From positions 3,844,001-3,908,000 of the forward strand of contig NZ_AP022617.1 of the NCBI RefSeq assembly GCF_010731575.1: 64,000 nucleotides of DNA, in the 5' to 3' direction. The notes under the pieces are model-generated. The model did no database searches, was not told the DNA's origin, and saw only the letters and a program-made list of their open reading frames with translations. The stretch is from Mycolicibacterium monacense. Lineage in GTDB: Bacteria > Actinomycetota > Actinomycetes > Mycobacteriales > Mycobacteriaceae. Position numbers and translations under genes: made by a program. Positions 9,868 through 17,629 of the stretch are shown here, piece by piece (the first letter of the stretch is position 1; the number at the start of each line of letters is the position of its first letter).

Positions 9868-9941
9868 TAGCGGTGGGGGGGCTCGATCCCCCGACCTCAC
9901 GATTATGAGTCGTGCGCTCTAACCAGCTGAGCTACACCGCC
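9868..9941 (-). tRNA. tRNA-Met (CAT anticodon)
   Basis: 74-nt cloverleaf on the minus strand: acceptor GGCGGTG (9935-9941) with CACCGCT (9869-9875, one G-U pair), D arm AGCTCAGCTGGTTAGAGCG, anticodon loop CTCATAA with CAT, T arm GGGGATCGAGCCCCC. The G-U end pair and D loop fit an elongator rather than an initiator tRNA, but I cannot prove that. CCA is not encoded. Confidence 0.95.
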
Positions 9942-9972
9942 ATTCCAGGCGCCTACCACTCGGCGGTCGCCG

Positions 9973-10045
9973 AGCCCCCTAACGGAATCGAACCGTTGAC
10001 CTTTTCCTTACCATGGAAACGCTCTGCCGACTGAGCTAAGGGGGC
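9973..10045 (-). tRNA. tRNA-Thr (GGT anticodon)
   Basis: 73-nt cloverleaf on the minus strand: acceptor GCCCCCT (10039-10045) with AGGGGGC (9974-9980), D arm AGCTCAGTCGGCAGAGC, anticodon stem TTTCC/GGAAA with loop ATGGTAA (GGT), T arm AACGGTTCGATTCCGTT. It is the first of the tRNA-Thr, tRNA-Met, rpmG, hadABC group and is probably transcribed from just upstream of 10045. Confidence 0.96.
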
Positions 10046-10165
10046 CTGACCCTCGACCTCGGACAACGCCGTGCCGTGGGCCTTAAAGAGAGTACAGTCT
10101 GGCCCGCGCAGGCGCCAAACCGCTGGTCAGTGCGACCATACGCGGGCCAGTCCGTACTCGGTCGA

Positions 10166-11365
10166 TCAGGCCAGCAGCCAGTCGTTCGGGGAGAACAACT
10201 CGCAGTGCAGCCGCTCGTTGGGAACCCCGCGCTCCTGCAGCTGAGCGCGCACGGCCTGCACAAATCCGTTACCGCCGCACAGGTACACCTCGGCGTGGTC
10301 GGGCAGCTCCACCGCGCTCACGTCGAGCAGCCCCTCGCGGGCGTCGGCGTCGGCCTCCTCGTACCAGACCTCGAGCGTGGCGTCGGGCAGCGCGGCGACC
10401 AGTTCCCGCTGGCGGTCCTTGAGCGGATGGGTGACCGCCGACCGGTCGGCGTGCCACACCGTCACCGAGGTCGCGGGTGCGACGGCGGCGAGGTGCTCGA
10501 GGATGCCGACCATCGGGGTGATCCCGATGCCCGCGGACACCAGCACCAGCGGCCGGTGGTGCGCCTCCGGGTCGGGCAGGTCGCCGAACGGCACGGTGAC
10601 GTCGAGGACGTCGCCCGCCTGCACGTTGGCCCGGATCCAGTTCGACACCTCACCGAGCGGGCGCACCGCGAACGTCAGGTCGCCGTCGGCCGGGGTGTTG
10701 ATCAGGCTGTACTGCCGCAGCTGGCGGGCGCCGTCGGGCAGCGTCACGCCGACCGACACGTACTGGCCGGGCCGGAAGGTGGCGAACGGCCGGCCGGTCG
10801 AGCGCACGGTCAGCAGGACGGCGCCGGACGGATCGTCCTCGCGGGCGACCACGCTGGCCCGGCGGTACACGTCACCGTCGTCCACCCCCGCCTCGGCGTA
10901 GAGGTTGCGCTCCAGCTCGATCAGCGTGCGGGCCATCATCCAGTAGACCGCGTCCCAGGCCCCGGCCACCTCGGCGGTGACGGTGTCGGCGCCCAGCACC
11001 TCGACGATCGCGGCGAACAGATGCTCGTGCACGATCTCGTACTGGTCGGCGGTGATGCCGAGTGAGGCGTGCTTGTGCCCGATGCGCGAGAGCAGTTCGG
11101 CCGGATGCGGCAGTTTCGGGTCGACCAGGTGCGTCGCGTAGGTGGCGATGGACGCCGCCAGCGCCCGCTGCTGTGCGCCCTGGGCCTGGTTGCCCCGGTT
11201 GAACAGGTTGCGCAGCAGTTCGGGGCGGGCGGCGAACATCCGGCTGTAGAAGACCTTCGTGATCTCGTCGATGTGCGCGCCGACCAGCGGCAGCGTGGCG
11301 GTGATGATCTCCGCGTGCTGCGGGTCGAGTTCTTCGCCGACGGCAACGTATGCGGTGACGGTCAT
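10166..11365 (-). CDS. hmp: flavohaemoglobin, nitric oxide dioxygenase
   Basis: 399 residues, full length for Hmp. It converts NO with O2 and NAD(P)H to nitrate in the cytoplasm. The N-terminal globin domain (about 1-145) holds KVFYSRMFAARPELLRNLFN and the haem-proximal segment IGHKHASLGI. The FAD domain begins at about 155 and has FRPGQYVSVGV and RQYSL. The NAD domain shows VSAGIGITPMVGILEHL and YLCGGNGFVQAVRAQL. The start ATG overlaps the stop codon of an upstream Rrf2-type regulator by one nucleotide, so the two form an operon. That pairing with an NsrR-like repressor supports an NO-detoxification role. Certain mycobacterial flavohaemoglobins have a different (D-lactate linked) activity, but the canonical motifs here favour the classic type. 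Confidence 0.93.
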   Translation of the reverse strand: MTVTAYVAVGEELDPQHAEIITATLPLVGAHIDEITKVFYSRMFAARPELLRNLFNRGNQAQGAQQRALAASIATYATHLVDPKLPHPAELLSRIGHKHASLGITADQYEIVHEHLFAAIVEVLGADTVTAEVAGAWDAVYWMMARTLIELERNLYAEAGVDDGDVYRRASVVAREDDPSGAVLLTVRSTGRPFATFRPGQYVSVGVTLPDGARQLRQYSLINTPADGDLTFAVRPLGEVSNWIRANVQAGDVLDVTVPFGDLPDPEAHHRPLVLVSAGIGITPMVGILEHLAAVAPATSVTVWHADRSAVTHPLKDRQRELVAALPDATLEVWYEEADADAREGLLDVSAVELPDHAEVYLCGGNGFVQAVRAQLQERGVPNERLHCELFSPNDWLLA

Positions 11366-11826
11366 CAGATGGTCCTTTCATCGGTGGGGTTCTTCAGCGG
11401 TGCTCCGAGGAACACCAGGGGAAGGTCGGGGACCGCCAGGTCGGCGATCGTGTAGCGGTCGAGTTCGCGGTAGAACGCCTCTTTGGCGTCGCTGAGCGCC
11501 TTGCGCAGCCGGCACGCCGCGACCAGCGGGCAGGGATCCTCGCCGCCGCACTGAATGACCTCGCGGTCGCCTTCGAGGCGGCGCACCAGCCAGCCGACGG
11601 ACGCGTCCCGGCCGGCGTCGGTGAGGGTCAGACCGCCGACGCGGCCGCGGCGTGCGTGCACCATGCCGAGGTCGGCCAGGCGGGCGACGGCCTTGGCGAT
11701 GTGGTGTTCGGACGCGTTCGCGCCGGCGGCGATCGTGCGGGTCGTGACGCGTTGCCCGTCGGCCTCGCCGGCGGCCAGCAGCATCATGGTCCGCAGGCCC
11801 AGGTCGGTGAAGCGGGTGAGTTGCAC
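11365..11826 (-). CDS. nsrR: Rrf2-family [Fe-S] transcriptional repressor, NsrR-like
   Basis: 153 residues from a GTG at 11826 (QLTRFTDLGLRTMMLLA). The N-terminal winged helix is typical of Rrf2 proteins, and the three cysteines expected to ligate an iron-sulphur cluster are in CGGEDPCPLVAAC (about residues 92-104). NsrR proteins lose DNA binding when NO attacks the cluster and thereby induce hmp. Here the gene directly precedes and overlaps hmp by one nucleotide. The upstream 107 nt, shared with the divergent glyoxalase gene, contain two direct TGCG(T/A)AT boxes 13 nt apart (11845-11875) that could be an operator, but I give that low weight. Confidence 0.88.
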   Translation of the reverse strand: MQLTRFTDLGLRTMMLLAAGEADGQRVTTRTIAAGANASEHHIAKAVARLADLGMVHARRGRVGGLTLTDAGRDASVGWLVRRLEGDREVIQCGGEDPCPLVAACRLRKALSDAKEAFYRELDRYTIADLAVPDLPLVFLGAPLKNPTDERTI

Positions 11827-11933
11827 ACTTCGAACGCTATGTAATTGCGTATGGAAGATGCGAATTTTGCGGGTGTGCCGTTAAACACCCCGCGACGTGC
11901 GGTTTTTTCACCAGCCGCTTTAGGCTGTCGGGC

Positions 11934-12650
11934 GTGCCGAATTCAGACCGCCTCTACTTCCGCCAGCTGCTCGCCGGCCGCGACTTCGCCGTCGGGGACA
12001 TGATCGCCACGCAGATGCGCAACTTCGCCTACCTCATCGGGGACCGGGAGACCGGCGACTGCGTCGTCGTCGATCCGGCGTATGCCGCCGGTGATCTGGT
12101 CGACGCGCTGGAGGCCGACGGCATGCACCTGTCCGGCGTGTTGGCGACGCACCACCACCCCGACCACGTCGGCGGGTCGATGATGGGCTTCGAGCTCAAG
12201 GGGCTGGCCGAACTGCTCGAGCGGGTCAGCGTGCCGGTGCATGTGAACAGCCATGAGGCCGACTGGGTTTCGCGGGTCACCGGCATCGCCCGCAGCGATC
12301 TGACCGCCCACGACCACGGGGATGTGGTCAGCGTCGGCGGCATCAACATCGAACTGCTGCACACCCCCGGGCACACGCCGGGCAGCCAGTGCTTCCTGCT
12401 CGACGGCCGGCTGGTCGCCGGGGACACGCTGTTCCTCGAGGGTTGCGGCCGCACCGACTTCCCGGGCGGGAACGTCGACGACATGTTCCGCAGCCTGCAG
12501 GCCCTGGCCCAGCTGCCCGGTGACCCGACGGTGTTCCCCGGCCACTGGTACTCCGCGGAGCCGAGCGACGCCCTGTCGAACGTCAAGCGGTCGAACTACG
12601 TCTACCGCGCCCGCGACCTCGACCAGTGGCGCATGTTGATGGGCGGCTGA
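11934..12650 (+). CDS. metallo-beta-lactamase fold hydrolase, glyoxalase II-like
   Basis: 238 residues. The metal-binding motif THHHPDHVGG is at about residues 71-80, followed by HTPGHTPGSQCF, GDTLF and the C-terminal PGHW histidine, all expected for a di-metal hydroxyacylglutathione hydrolase-type enzyme. Mycobacteria lack glutathione, so the thiol ester substrate is not certain (mycothiol or another thiol). It corresponds by position to Rv0634c of M. tuberculosis, next to the had genes. The GTG start at 11934 has no Shine-Dalgarno, but TAGGCT at 11921-11926 lies 7 nt before it, the usual picture of a leaderless mycobacterial transcript. Confidence 0.9.
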   Translation: MPNSDRLYFRQLLAGRDFAVGDMIATQMRNFAYLIGDRETGDCVVVDPAYAAGDLVDALEADGMHLSGVLATHHHPDHVGGSMMGFELKGLAELLERVSVPVHVNSHEADWVSRVTGIARSDLTAHDHGDVVSVGGINIELLHTPGHTPGSQCFLLDGRLVAGDTLFLEGCGRTDFPGGNVDDMFRSLQALAQLPGDPTVFPGHWYSAEPSDALSNVKRSNYVYRARDLDQWRMLMGG

Positions 12651-12654
12651 GCTC

Positions 12655-12710
12655 GAGACTGAACTCACGCAGGCCTGCTCTCGCAGTTGCGCTGCGTGGC
12701 TTCAGTCTGG
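12655..12710. repeat. inverted-repeat element, family A copy 1
   Basis: Left arm 12655-12672 (GAGACTGAACTCACGCAG) and right arm 12692-12709 (CTGCGTGGCTTCAGTCTG) form a stem with few mismatches, starting 5 nt after the stop of the glyoxalase-like gene. The same element, in the opposite orientation and with other point differences, occurs at 53530-53585. It probably works as a terminator and marks a dispersed mycobacterial intergenic repeat. Confidence 0.7.
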
Positions 12711-12804
12711 CGGCACGGGATGGTTTCCACTCGCCGGACTGCAGATCCGGCAACGTCGCGCTGTGCGCGCACTGTTGCGTCAGACCCTCCTTATGGACGA
12801 GACG

Positions 12805-12880
12805 ATTCACGTCGTTTCCGCACCGGGTGCCACGGAATTCGTCGTCAACACCTCTGCTCACTCAAGAATTCGTGGTGAAA
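12805..12880. promoter_or_regulatory. three ATTC-CGTSGT boxes upstream of the DUF2235 gene, tentative
   Basis: Related boxes begin CGTCGT at 12810, CGTCGT at 12840 and CGTGGT at 12871, a spacing of 30 and 31 nt (about three helical turns), each preceded by ATTC or ATTCA. The last two share GAATTCGTSGTSAA (12 of 14 identical). They lie 90-165 nt before the first gene of the left eCIS arm in a 261-nt gap, where an operator or promoter is expected. Chance cannot be excluded. Confidence 0.3.
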
Positions 12881-12971
12881 ACGGGAAAAGTCCACCCAAA
12901 GGTAGTGACACGGCCGTTCAGAACCGGCAAACTGAGATACGGACAGAGTCGTTCATCAGCCGGGGGTTGCT

Positions 12972-13976
12972 GTGAAGAACATCGTGTTGTGCTTCGACCG
13001 CACACAGGACCAATCCGGCCGACGGGCCGCGACCAATGCCGGCGCACTCTTCGCACTCGTCGAGAGTTCGCCGCAACAGCTCACCTGGTATGACGCCGGC
13101 GCCGGTGCGCAACCGCGCGGGATGAACGCGTTGAAGTGGCGACAGACCGCCGCCGAGGCCGCCAGGACGAGCGTCGAAGAGGCCTACCGCTTCCTCGTCG
13201 ACGTCTGGACTCCCGGCGACCAGATCTACCTCTTCGGTGTCGGCCGCGGCGCCTCATGCGCCCGCGAGCTGGCCCGCTTGCTCGCCACGATCGGCGTCTG
13301 GCACGACCGGCGCGACCATCTTCTGGACTACCTGCTGGACACCTACGTGCTCCCCCGCACCGAGCGCACCGCCGCCGACTGGGCCCGGGTCACGCGACTG
13401 GCCGCCCACCTGACCGGACGGCCCGACCCCGCGGTGCCCGTCCGCTACCTCGGCCTGTTCGATTCGGTGACCATCCCCGGCGCCGCGCGCTCGGCGGCCG
13501 ACCATCTGCCGAACGTCGCCGCCGGACGGCACGCCGTGGCGATCGACGGCGGCCACTTCGGTGAGCGCATCCGGGCCGTCGAGGAGGTCTGGTTCCGCGG
13601 CGCCCACTGCGACGTGGCCGGGCGGCCGGGCGCCTGCTGGCCGCTGGCCGACATCCCGCTGGACTGGGTGCTCGACGGTGCGGTGCGTGCGGGGGTGCGG
13701 CTGCGCGGCGGGTGCCGGCTGCCGTCCCCGACGGAGTTCGACGCGCTCGCCGGCAGCAGCCATCCGCTGTCGATGCGCAAACTGCCCGAGGACGCCCGCG
13801 TGCACGCCAGCGTCGAGCTGTACGTGCGCGCCCACCCGCAGTACTGGCGGCGGCTCCCGGCGCGGATCGAATGGGCGGACGCCGAATGGCTGGCCCGCGG
13901 TGAGCGGCTCGTACCCACCGGTGCGCCGTTGCCGATCGCGCCCGCCACGCCGCGCGAACTGGCCGTCGTGCACTGA
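12972..13976 (+). CDS. DUF2235 (Tle1-like) protein without the usual nucleophile
   Basis: 334 residues from GTG 12972 with CGGGGG upstream. The N-terminus KNIVLCFDRTQDQSG and the block GDQIYLFGVGRGASCARELARLL are the two hallmark regions of DUF2235 alpha/beta hydrolases. In this family the nucleophile elbow is GFSRGA; here it reads GVGRGA, with Gly in place of Ser, and the usual CFDGTxN is CFDRTQD. A Ser follows three residues later but is out of place. Members include type VI phospholipase effectors. Without the serine it is probably not a lipase of the normal type and may have a binding or structural role. First gene of the left eCIS arm. Confidence 0.78.
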   Translation: MKNIVLCFDRTQDQSGRRAATNAGALFALVESSPQQLTWYDAGAGAQPRGMNALKWRQTAAEAARTSVEEAYRFLVDVWTPGDQIYLFGVGRGASCARELARLLATIGVWHDRRDHLLDYLLDTYVLPRTERTAADWARVTRLAAHLTGRPDPAVPVRYLGLFDSVTIPGAARSAADHLPNVAAGRHAVAIDGGHFGERIRAVEEVWFRGAHCDVAGRPGACWPLADIPLDWVLDGAVRAGVRLRGGCRLPSPTEFDALAGSSHPLSMRKLPEDARVHASVELYVRAHPQYWRRLPARIEWADAEWLARGERLVPTGAPLPIAPATPRELAVVH

Positions 13977-14030
13977 GCACAGCCCCTTCCGCTGCCCTCC
14001 CGGTCCGTCCTGCGCCCACCTGACCTGCGC

Positions 14031-14095
14031 GTTGAGCGGTTGTTGAGAACCGGAACCCACGGCGTTGAGCCGATGTTGAGACCGGTGCGGATAGT
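14031..14095 (+). promoter_or_regulatory. SARP-type direct repeats and -10 upstream of the LuxR regulator
   Basis: Four copies of GTTGAG(C/A) start at 14031, 14042, 14064 and 14075, spaced 11, 22 and 11 nt, so all lie on one face of the helix. The last heptamer ends at 14081 and exactly 8 nt later lies GATAGT (14090-14095), a plausible -10. SARP activators of streptomycetes bind heptamer repeats at 11-nt spacing with the last repeat 8 nt from the -10. A SARP-type regulator gene is present in the same locus (38200-40845). The start codon of the regulator at 14131 follows with GAGGGGG. Confidence 0.55.
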
Positions 14096-14130
14096 GGGTG
14101 CCCTATCGCGAACCGATCGAGGGGGCACGA

Positions 14131-14754
14131 ATGGAACGGGTGAGAACGTACGTCTACGCCGACGACGCCATCCTGCAGGTCGGGGTCAGCAGCCAGCTTC
14201 GGGGCCGACCCGAGATCGAGGTCGTTGAGCACAACGACCTCTCGGACGTCGACGTGGCCGTCGTCGTGGCAGACGCACTCGACGATCAGACCCGCCGGGT
14301 GCTGCGTTCGCTGCGACGGGCGTCGGTGCCGCACAGGGTCCTGGTGACCACCGCCGTCGACGACAGCACCGTGATCGCCGCGGCCGAGGTCGGTGTCAAC
14401 GGGCTGCTCCGCCGCGCCGAAGCCACCCCGGAAGTGCTGGCGCGCACGATCCGCAAGATCGCCGCCGGCGACGGTGTCATCCCCGCCGACCTCCTCGGCC
14501 ACCTACTCGAACAGGTGGGGCGGCTCCAGCGGCAGGTGCTTTCCCCACGAGGGCTCACCTTCACCGGTCTCACCGACCGCGAGATCAAGGTGCTGCGGCT
14601 CATCGCCGAGGGTCACGACACCAGCGAGATCGCCCAGCAGCTCTGCTACAGCCAGCGCACCGTCAAGAACGTGCTCCACGACGTGACCACGCGACTGCAA
14701 TTGCGTAACCGCTCGCACGCCGTGGCCTACGCGGTGCGCGAGGGACTGATCTGA
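14131..14754 (+). CDS. LuxR/NarL-type regulator with degenerate receiver
   Basis: 207 residues; start ATG at 14131 chosen because GAGGGGGC lies 6 nt before it (an in-frame upstream GTG at 14098 lacks one). The N-terminal part (about 1-120) folds like a receiver (VDVAVVVADAL, VLVTTAVDDSTVIAAAEVGVNGLLRR) but the conserved Lys after the fifth strand is Arg and the acidic pocket is incomplete, so phosphorylation is doubtful. The C-terminal LuxR helix-turn-helix is complete: LTDREIKVLRLIAEGHDTSE, SQRTVKNVLHDVTTRL. It sits directly before the DUF4255 and AAA ATPase genes and probably controls eCIS expression. No partner kinase is nearby. Confidence 0.88.
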   Translation: MERVRTYVYADDAILQVGVSSQLRGRPEIEVVEHNDLSDVDVAVVVADALDDQTRRVLRSLRRASVPHRVLVTTAVDDSTVIAAAEVGVNGLLRRAEATPEVLARTIRKIAAGDGVIPADLLGHLLEQVGRLQRQVLSPRGLTFTGLTDREIKVLRLIAEGHDTSEIAQQLCYSQRTVKNVLHDVTTRLQLRNRSHAVAYAVREGLI

Positions 14755-14842
14755 CCCCTGCCCGTTGGGGCACCGCGATCTGCCCCGATGGCGGAACGTC
14801 GGCCGGTTCCGCTCCTGCGCCGAACCCGGGACGGTTGATGAC

Positions 14843-15535
14843 GTGATACCCGAGGCGGATCACGCGCTCAAGACGCTGATCGAGCGGGAAGCGCTCGACC
14901 CCAACGAGGTCGAGGTGTCCTTCGACGCGCCGACGAAAGAATGGGCGGGACGGCGCAACAACCCCACCGTCGACGTCTACCTCTACGACATTCGCGAGGA
15001 TCTGCGCCGGCGTGAACGCGGCTGGCTCAACGAATACGACGGCGACCTGATCCGCGCCCGCCACCTGCCGCCACGTCACTTCAAGCTGTCGTATCTGGTC
15101 GCGGCCTGGACCCAGCGGCCGGAGGACGAACACCGGCTGCTGGCCGCACTTCTGTCGTGTTTCCTACGCCACGAAGCGCTTCCGCCGGATGTGCTGACCG
15201 GTTCGCTGGCCGCGCACGGTGTACCGGTACCCCTGAGCGTCGCGCTGCCGCCGCCCGAGGACCGCTCCTTCGCCGACGTGTGGACGGCACTCGGTGGCGA
15301 GCTCAAACCGTCGCTCGATGTCGTCGTCACCGCACCGGCTGACGCCGGGCGCAGGTTCGAGGCCGCTCCGGCGGTGCGACGTCCGATGCGCCTCGACGCC
15401 GCCGGGATGCACGGCTGGCCCGCCGGCGAAACCACCGGTCCCCCAGCCGCATCCGACGTTCCGGATGAGCCCGACGACGCGACCCGGGTGCGGATCCGTC
15501 GCACCCGCAGCCCCAAGTCGGGGCGGAAGAAATGA
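14843..15535 (+). CDS. DUF4255 protein, Pvc16-type eCIS tail terminator
   Basis: 230 residues from GTG 14843 (VIPEADHALKTLIEREAL). The DUF4255 domain occupies residues 1-185: NPTVDVYLYDIREDLRRRERG, then HFKLSYLVAAWTQRPEDEHRLLAALLSCFLRH, then LPPPEDRSFADVWTALGG. In eCIS particles the Pvc16/Cis16 family caps the tube and sheath. The C-terminal 45 residues are a basic, disordered tail (RIRRTRSPKSGRKK). It overlaps the next ATPase gene by 4 nt (ATGA), a close operon link. The upstream start is uncertain; the frame is open to 14765. Confidence 0.9.
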   Translation: MIPEADHALKTLIEREALDPNEVEVSFDAPTKEWAGRRNNPTVDVYLYDIREDLRRRERGWLNEYDGDLIRARHLPPRHFKLSYLVAAWTQRPEDEHRLLAALLSCFLRHEALPPDVLTGSLAAHGVPVPLSVALPPPEDRSFADVWTALGGELKPSLDVVVTAPADAGRRFEAAPAVRRPMRLDAAGMHGWPAGETTGPPAASDVPDEPDDATRVRIRRTRSPKSGRKK

Positions 15536-17547
15536 CGACGGCGACCGCCGACACCAGGTGCCTGCTCGACCGGGCCAGCGCCGTCGAACGCCGCATCCGC
15601 GCGCTGATCGCCCACCGCCGCCGGTACGACCCAGCGCCCGACGACCCGTTCCGCGGGCTCTACCTCAGCGACGAGGTGGTCGACACGCTGCTCGACGCAC
15701 GCCCGCCCGCCTCGGTGCCGCCTCCAGAACCCGGGAGTGCCGACGACTCGGTGCGGCTGAACCGTCTGGCCCGCACCGTCGGATTGACCGAGCAGGACAT
15801 CGAGATCCTGGTGATCTGCCTGCTGCCGGATCTGGATCCGCGGTTCGAGCGGCTCTACGGCTATCTCAACGACGACGTCACCCGACGACGGGCCAGCATC
15901 GGCCTGTCCCTGGAACTGGCGGGAATGTCACCGATGGACGCGACGGCCCGGGCCCGGCTCGCGCCGGGCGCGCCGCTCGTCGACCACTCGCTGATCCTCG
16001 TCGAGGACGCCGACCGCCCGTTCCTGACCCGGGCGTTGCGAGTACCCGACCGGGTGACCGCCCATCTGCTGGGCGACGACAGCGCCGATCCTGCACTGAC
16101 CGGGATGCTCGTCGCGCCGCTCGGCCACCCCAACCGGCAGTCCGCGGAACTGGCCGCTGCTTTCGTTGCTGGACAACGCTTCTGCTACGTCCGCGAACCC
16201 GTGGGCTGCACCGCCACGGCCATCGCCACTGACGGACTGCGCCGCGCGGGCCACCACGTACTGTGCTGTGACGCGACCAAACTGCCGTCCGACGACACGC
16301 TCGCGCACACCGTCACGGTCCTCTGCCGGGAGGCCGTACTGCGCGAGGCAGCGCTGGTCGTCTCGCCGGTCGAGGCCTTCGGCGTCCGGACCGGGGCGGT
16401 CATCGATCGTCTGGCGAAACTGCCCGTCCCGGTCGTGATGAGCGGGGTGGCGACCTGGGACCCGGAGTGGTCCGACGCCACACCACTGCTCACCGATGTC
16501 TCGCGGCTGACCGTCGCCGAGCGAGTCACCATGTGGCACAACGAACTCGGCCCGCTCGCCGGAACGGTCGACGTCGGTGACATCGCGGCGCAGTTCGCGT
16601 TCGGGCCGCGGCAGGTCGCCGCCGCCATCGCGTCCGCCGAAGCTGTCGCGCGCCTCACCCGGCGGCCGCTGGGTACGGCGGAACTGCGTCACGGCGCGCG
16701 ATCGCAGAACGCCGCCGGCCTGGAACGGTTGGCCCGCCGTATCGAACCGGCGGTGTCGTGGGCCGATATCGTGCTGCCGACGCGGGTGCTGGCGCAGTTG
16801 CAGGAACTCACCGTCCGCGCACGCACCCGCGAGCGGGTGCTCTCGGACTGGGGGATGCGGCCGGGCGGCGGCCGGGGCGGGGGCGTCACCGCACTGTTCG
16901 CCGGCGACTCCGGGACCGGCAAGACGATGGCGGCCGAGGTCATCGCCGGCGAGCTCGGCCTCGATCTCTACACCGTCAACCTCGCCACCGTGGTGGACAA
17001 GTACATCGGCGAGACCGAGAAGAACCTCGAACGCATCTTCAGCGAGGCCGCACGGGTCAGCGCGGTGCTGCTGTTCGACGAGGCCGACGCCATCTTCGGC
17101 AAGCGCAGCGAGGTGCGCGACGCCCATGACAGGTACGCGAACATCGAGAGCGCATACCTGTTGCAGCGCATGGAGACCTTCGACGGCCTGGCGATCCTGG
17201 CCACCAACTTCCGCGCCAACCTCGACGACGCATTCACCCGCCGTCTCGATCTGATCGTCGACTTCCCGGTGCCCGACGAGGCCGCCCGCCTCGCCCTGTG
17301 GCGGACCTGTCTACGGCCACCGGTGCCGGTGCGCGACGACCTCGAACTCTCCTACTACGCCACCGGATTCGAACTGTCCGGCGGCAACATCCGGTCGGCG
17401 GCCATCACCGCGGCCTACCTCGCTGCGGCCGGCGAGTTGCCGATCGGACCGCAGGAGCTCACCGCGGCGATTCAGCAGGAGTACCGCAAGCTCGGGCGCC
17501 TGTTGCCGATGGCCCGCGCTGTCGACGCCCAGGTGGCGGGCCGATGA
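15532..17547 (+). CDS. AAA+ ATPase, Pvc15-type eCIS assembly protein
   Basis: 671 residues. The N-terminal 430 residues are a long helical region with no recognised enzyme motif but typical for the eCIS ATPase. The AAA module is C-terminal: Walker A GDSGTGKT at about residue 460, Walker B VLLFDEADAIFGKR at about 512, sensor-1 LAILATNFR, arginine finger in DDAFTRRLD, and the lid LSGGNIRSAAITAAYLAAAG. Pvc15 family members are needed for particle assembly or stability in the producing cell. The gene overlaps DUF4255 by 4 nt and is followed after 82 nt by a lipoprotein gene. Confidence 0.93.
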   Translation: MTTATADTRCLLDRASAVERRIRALIAHRRRYDPAPDDPFRGLYLSDEVVDTLLDARPPASVPPPEPGSADDSVRLNRLARTVGLTEQDIEILVICLLPDLDPRFERLYGYLNDDVTRRRASIGLSLELAGMSPMDATARARLAPGAPLVDHSLILVEDADRPFLTRALRVPDRVTAHLLGDDSADPALTGMLVAPLGHPNRQSAELAAAFVAGQRFCYVREPVGCTATAIATDGLRRAGHHVLCCDATKLPSDDTLAHTVTVLCREAVLREAALVVSPVEAFGVRTGAVIDRLAKLPVPVVMSGVATWDPEWSDATPLLTDVSRLTVAERVTMWHNELGPLAGTVDVGDIAAQFAFGPRQVAAAIASAEAVARLTRRPLGTAELRHGARSQNAAGLERLARRIEPAVSWADIVLPTRVLAQLQELTVRARTRERVLSDWGMRPGGGRGGGVTALFAGDSGTGKTMAAEVIAGELGLDLYTVNLATVVDKYIGETEKNLERIFSEAARVSAVLLFDEADAIFGKRSEVRDAHDRYANIESAYLLQRMETFDGLAILATNFRANLDDAFTRRLDLIVDFPVPDEAARLALWRTCLRPPVPVRDDLELSYYATGFELSGGNIRSAAITAAYLAAAGELPIGPQELTAAIQQEYRKLGRLLPMARAVDAQVAGR

Positions 17548-17629
17548 ATCGAGTAGCCGACTACTCACGACACTCCGCCCCGGGGTGCTTAGCGTTCGAC
17601 TGGGTTACCTGACCGGGGGTGGCGGTGCG

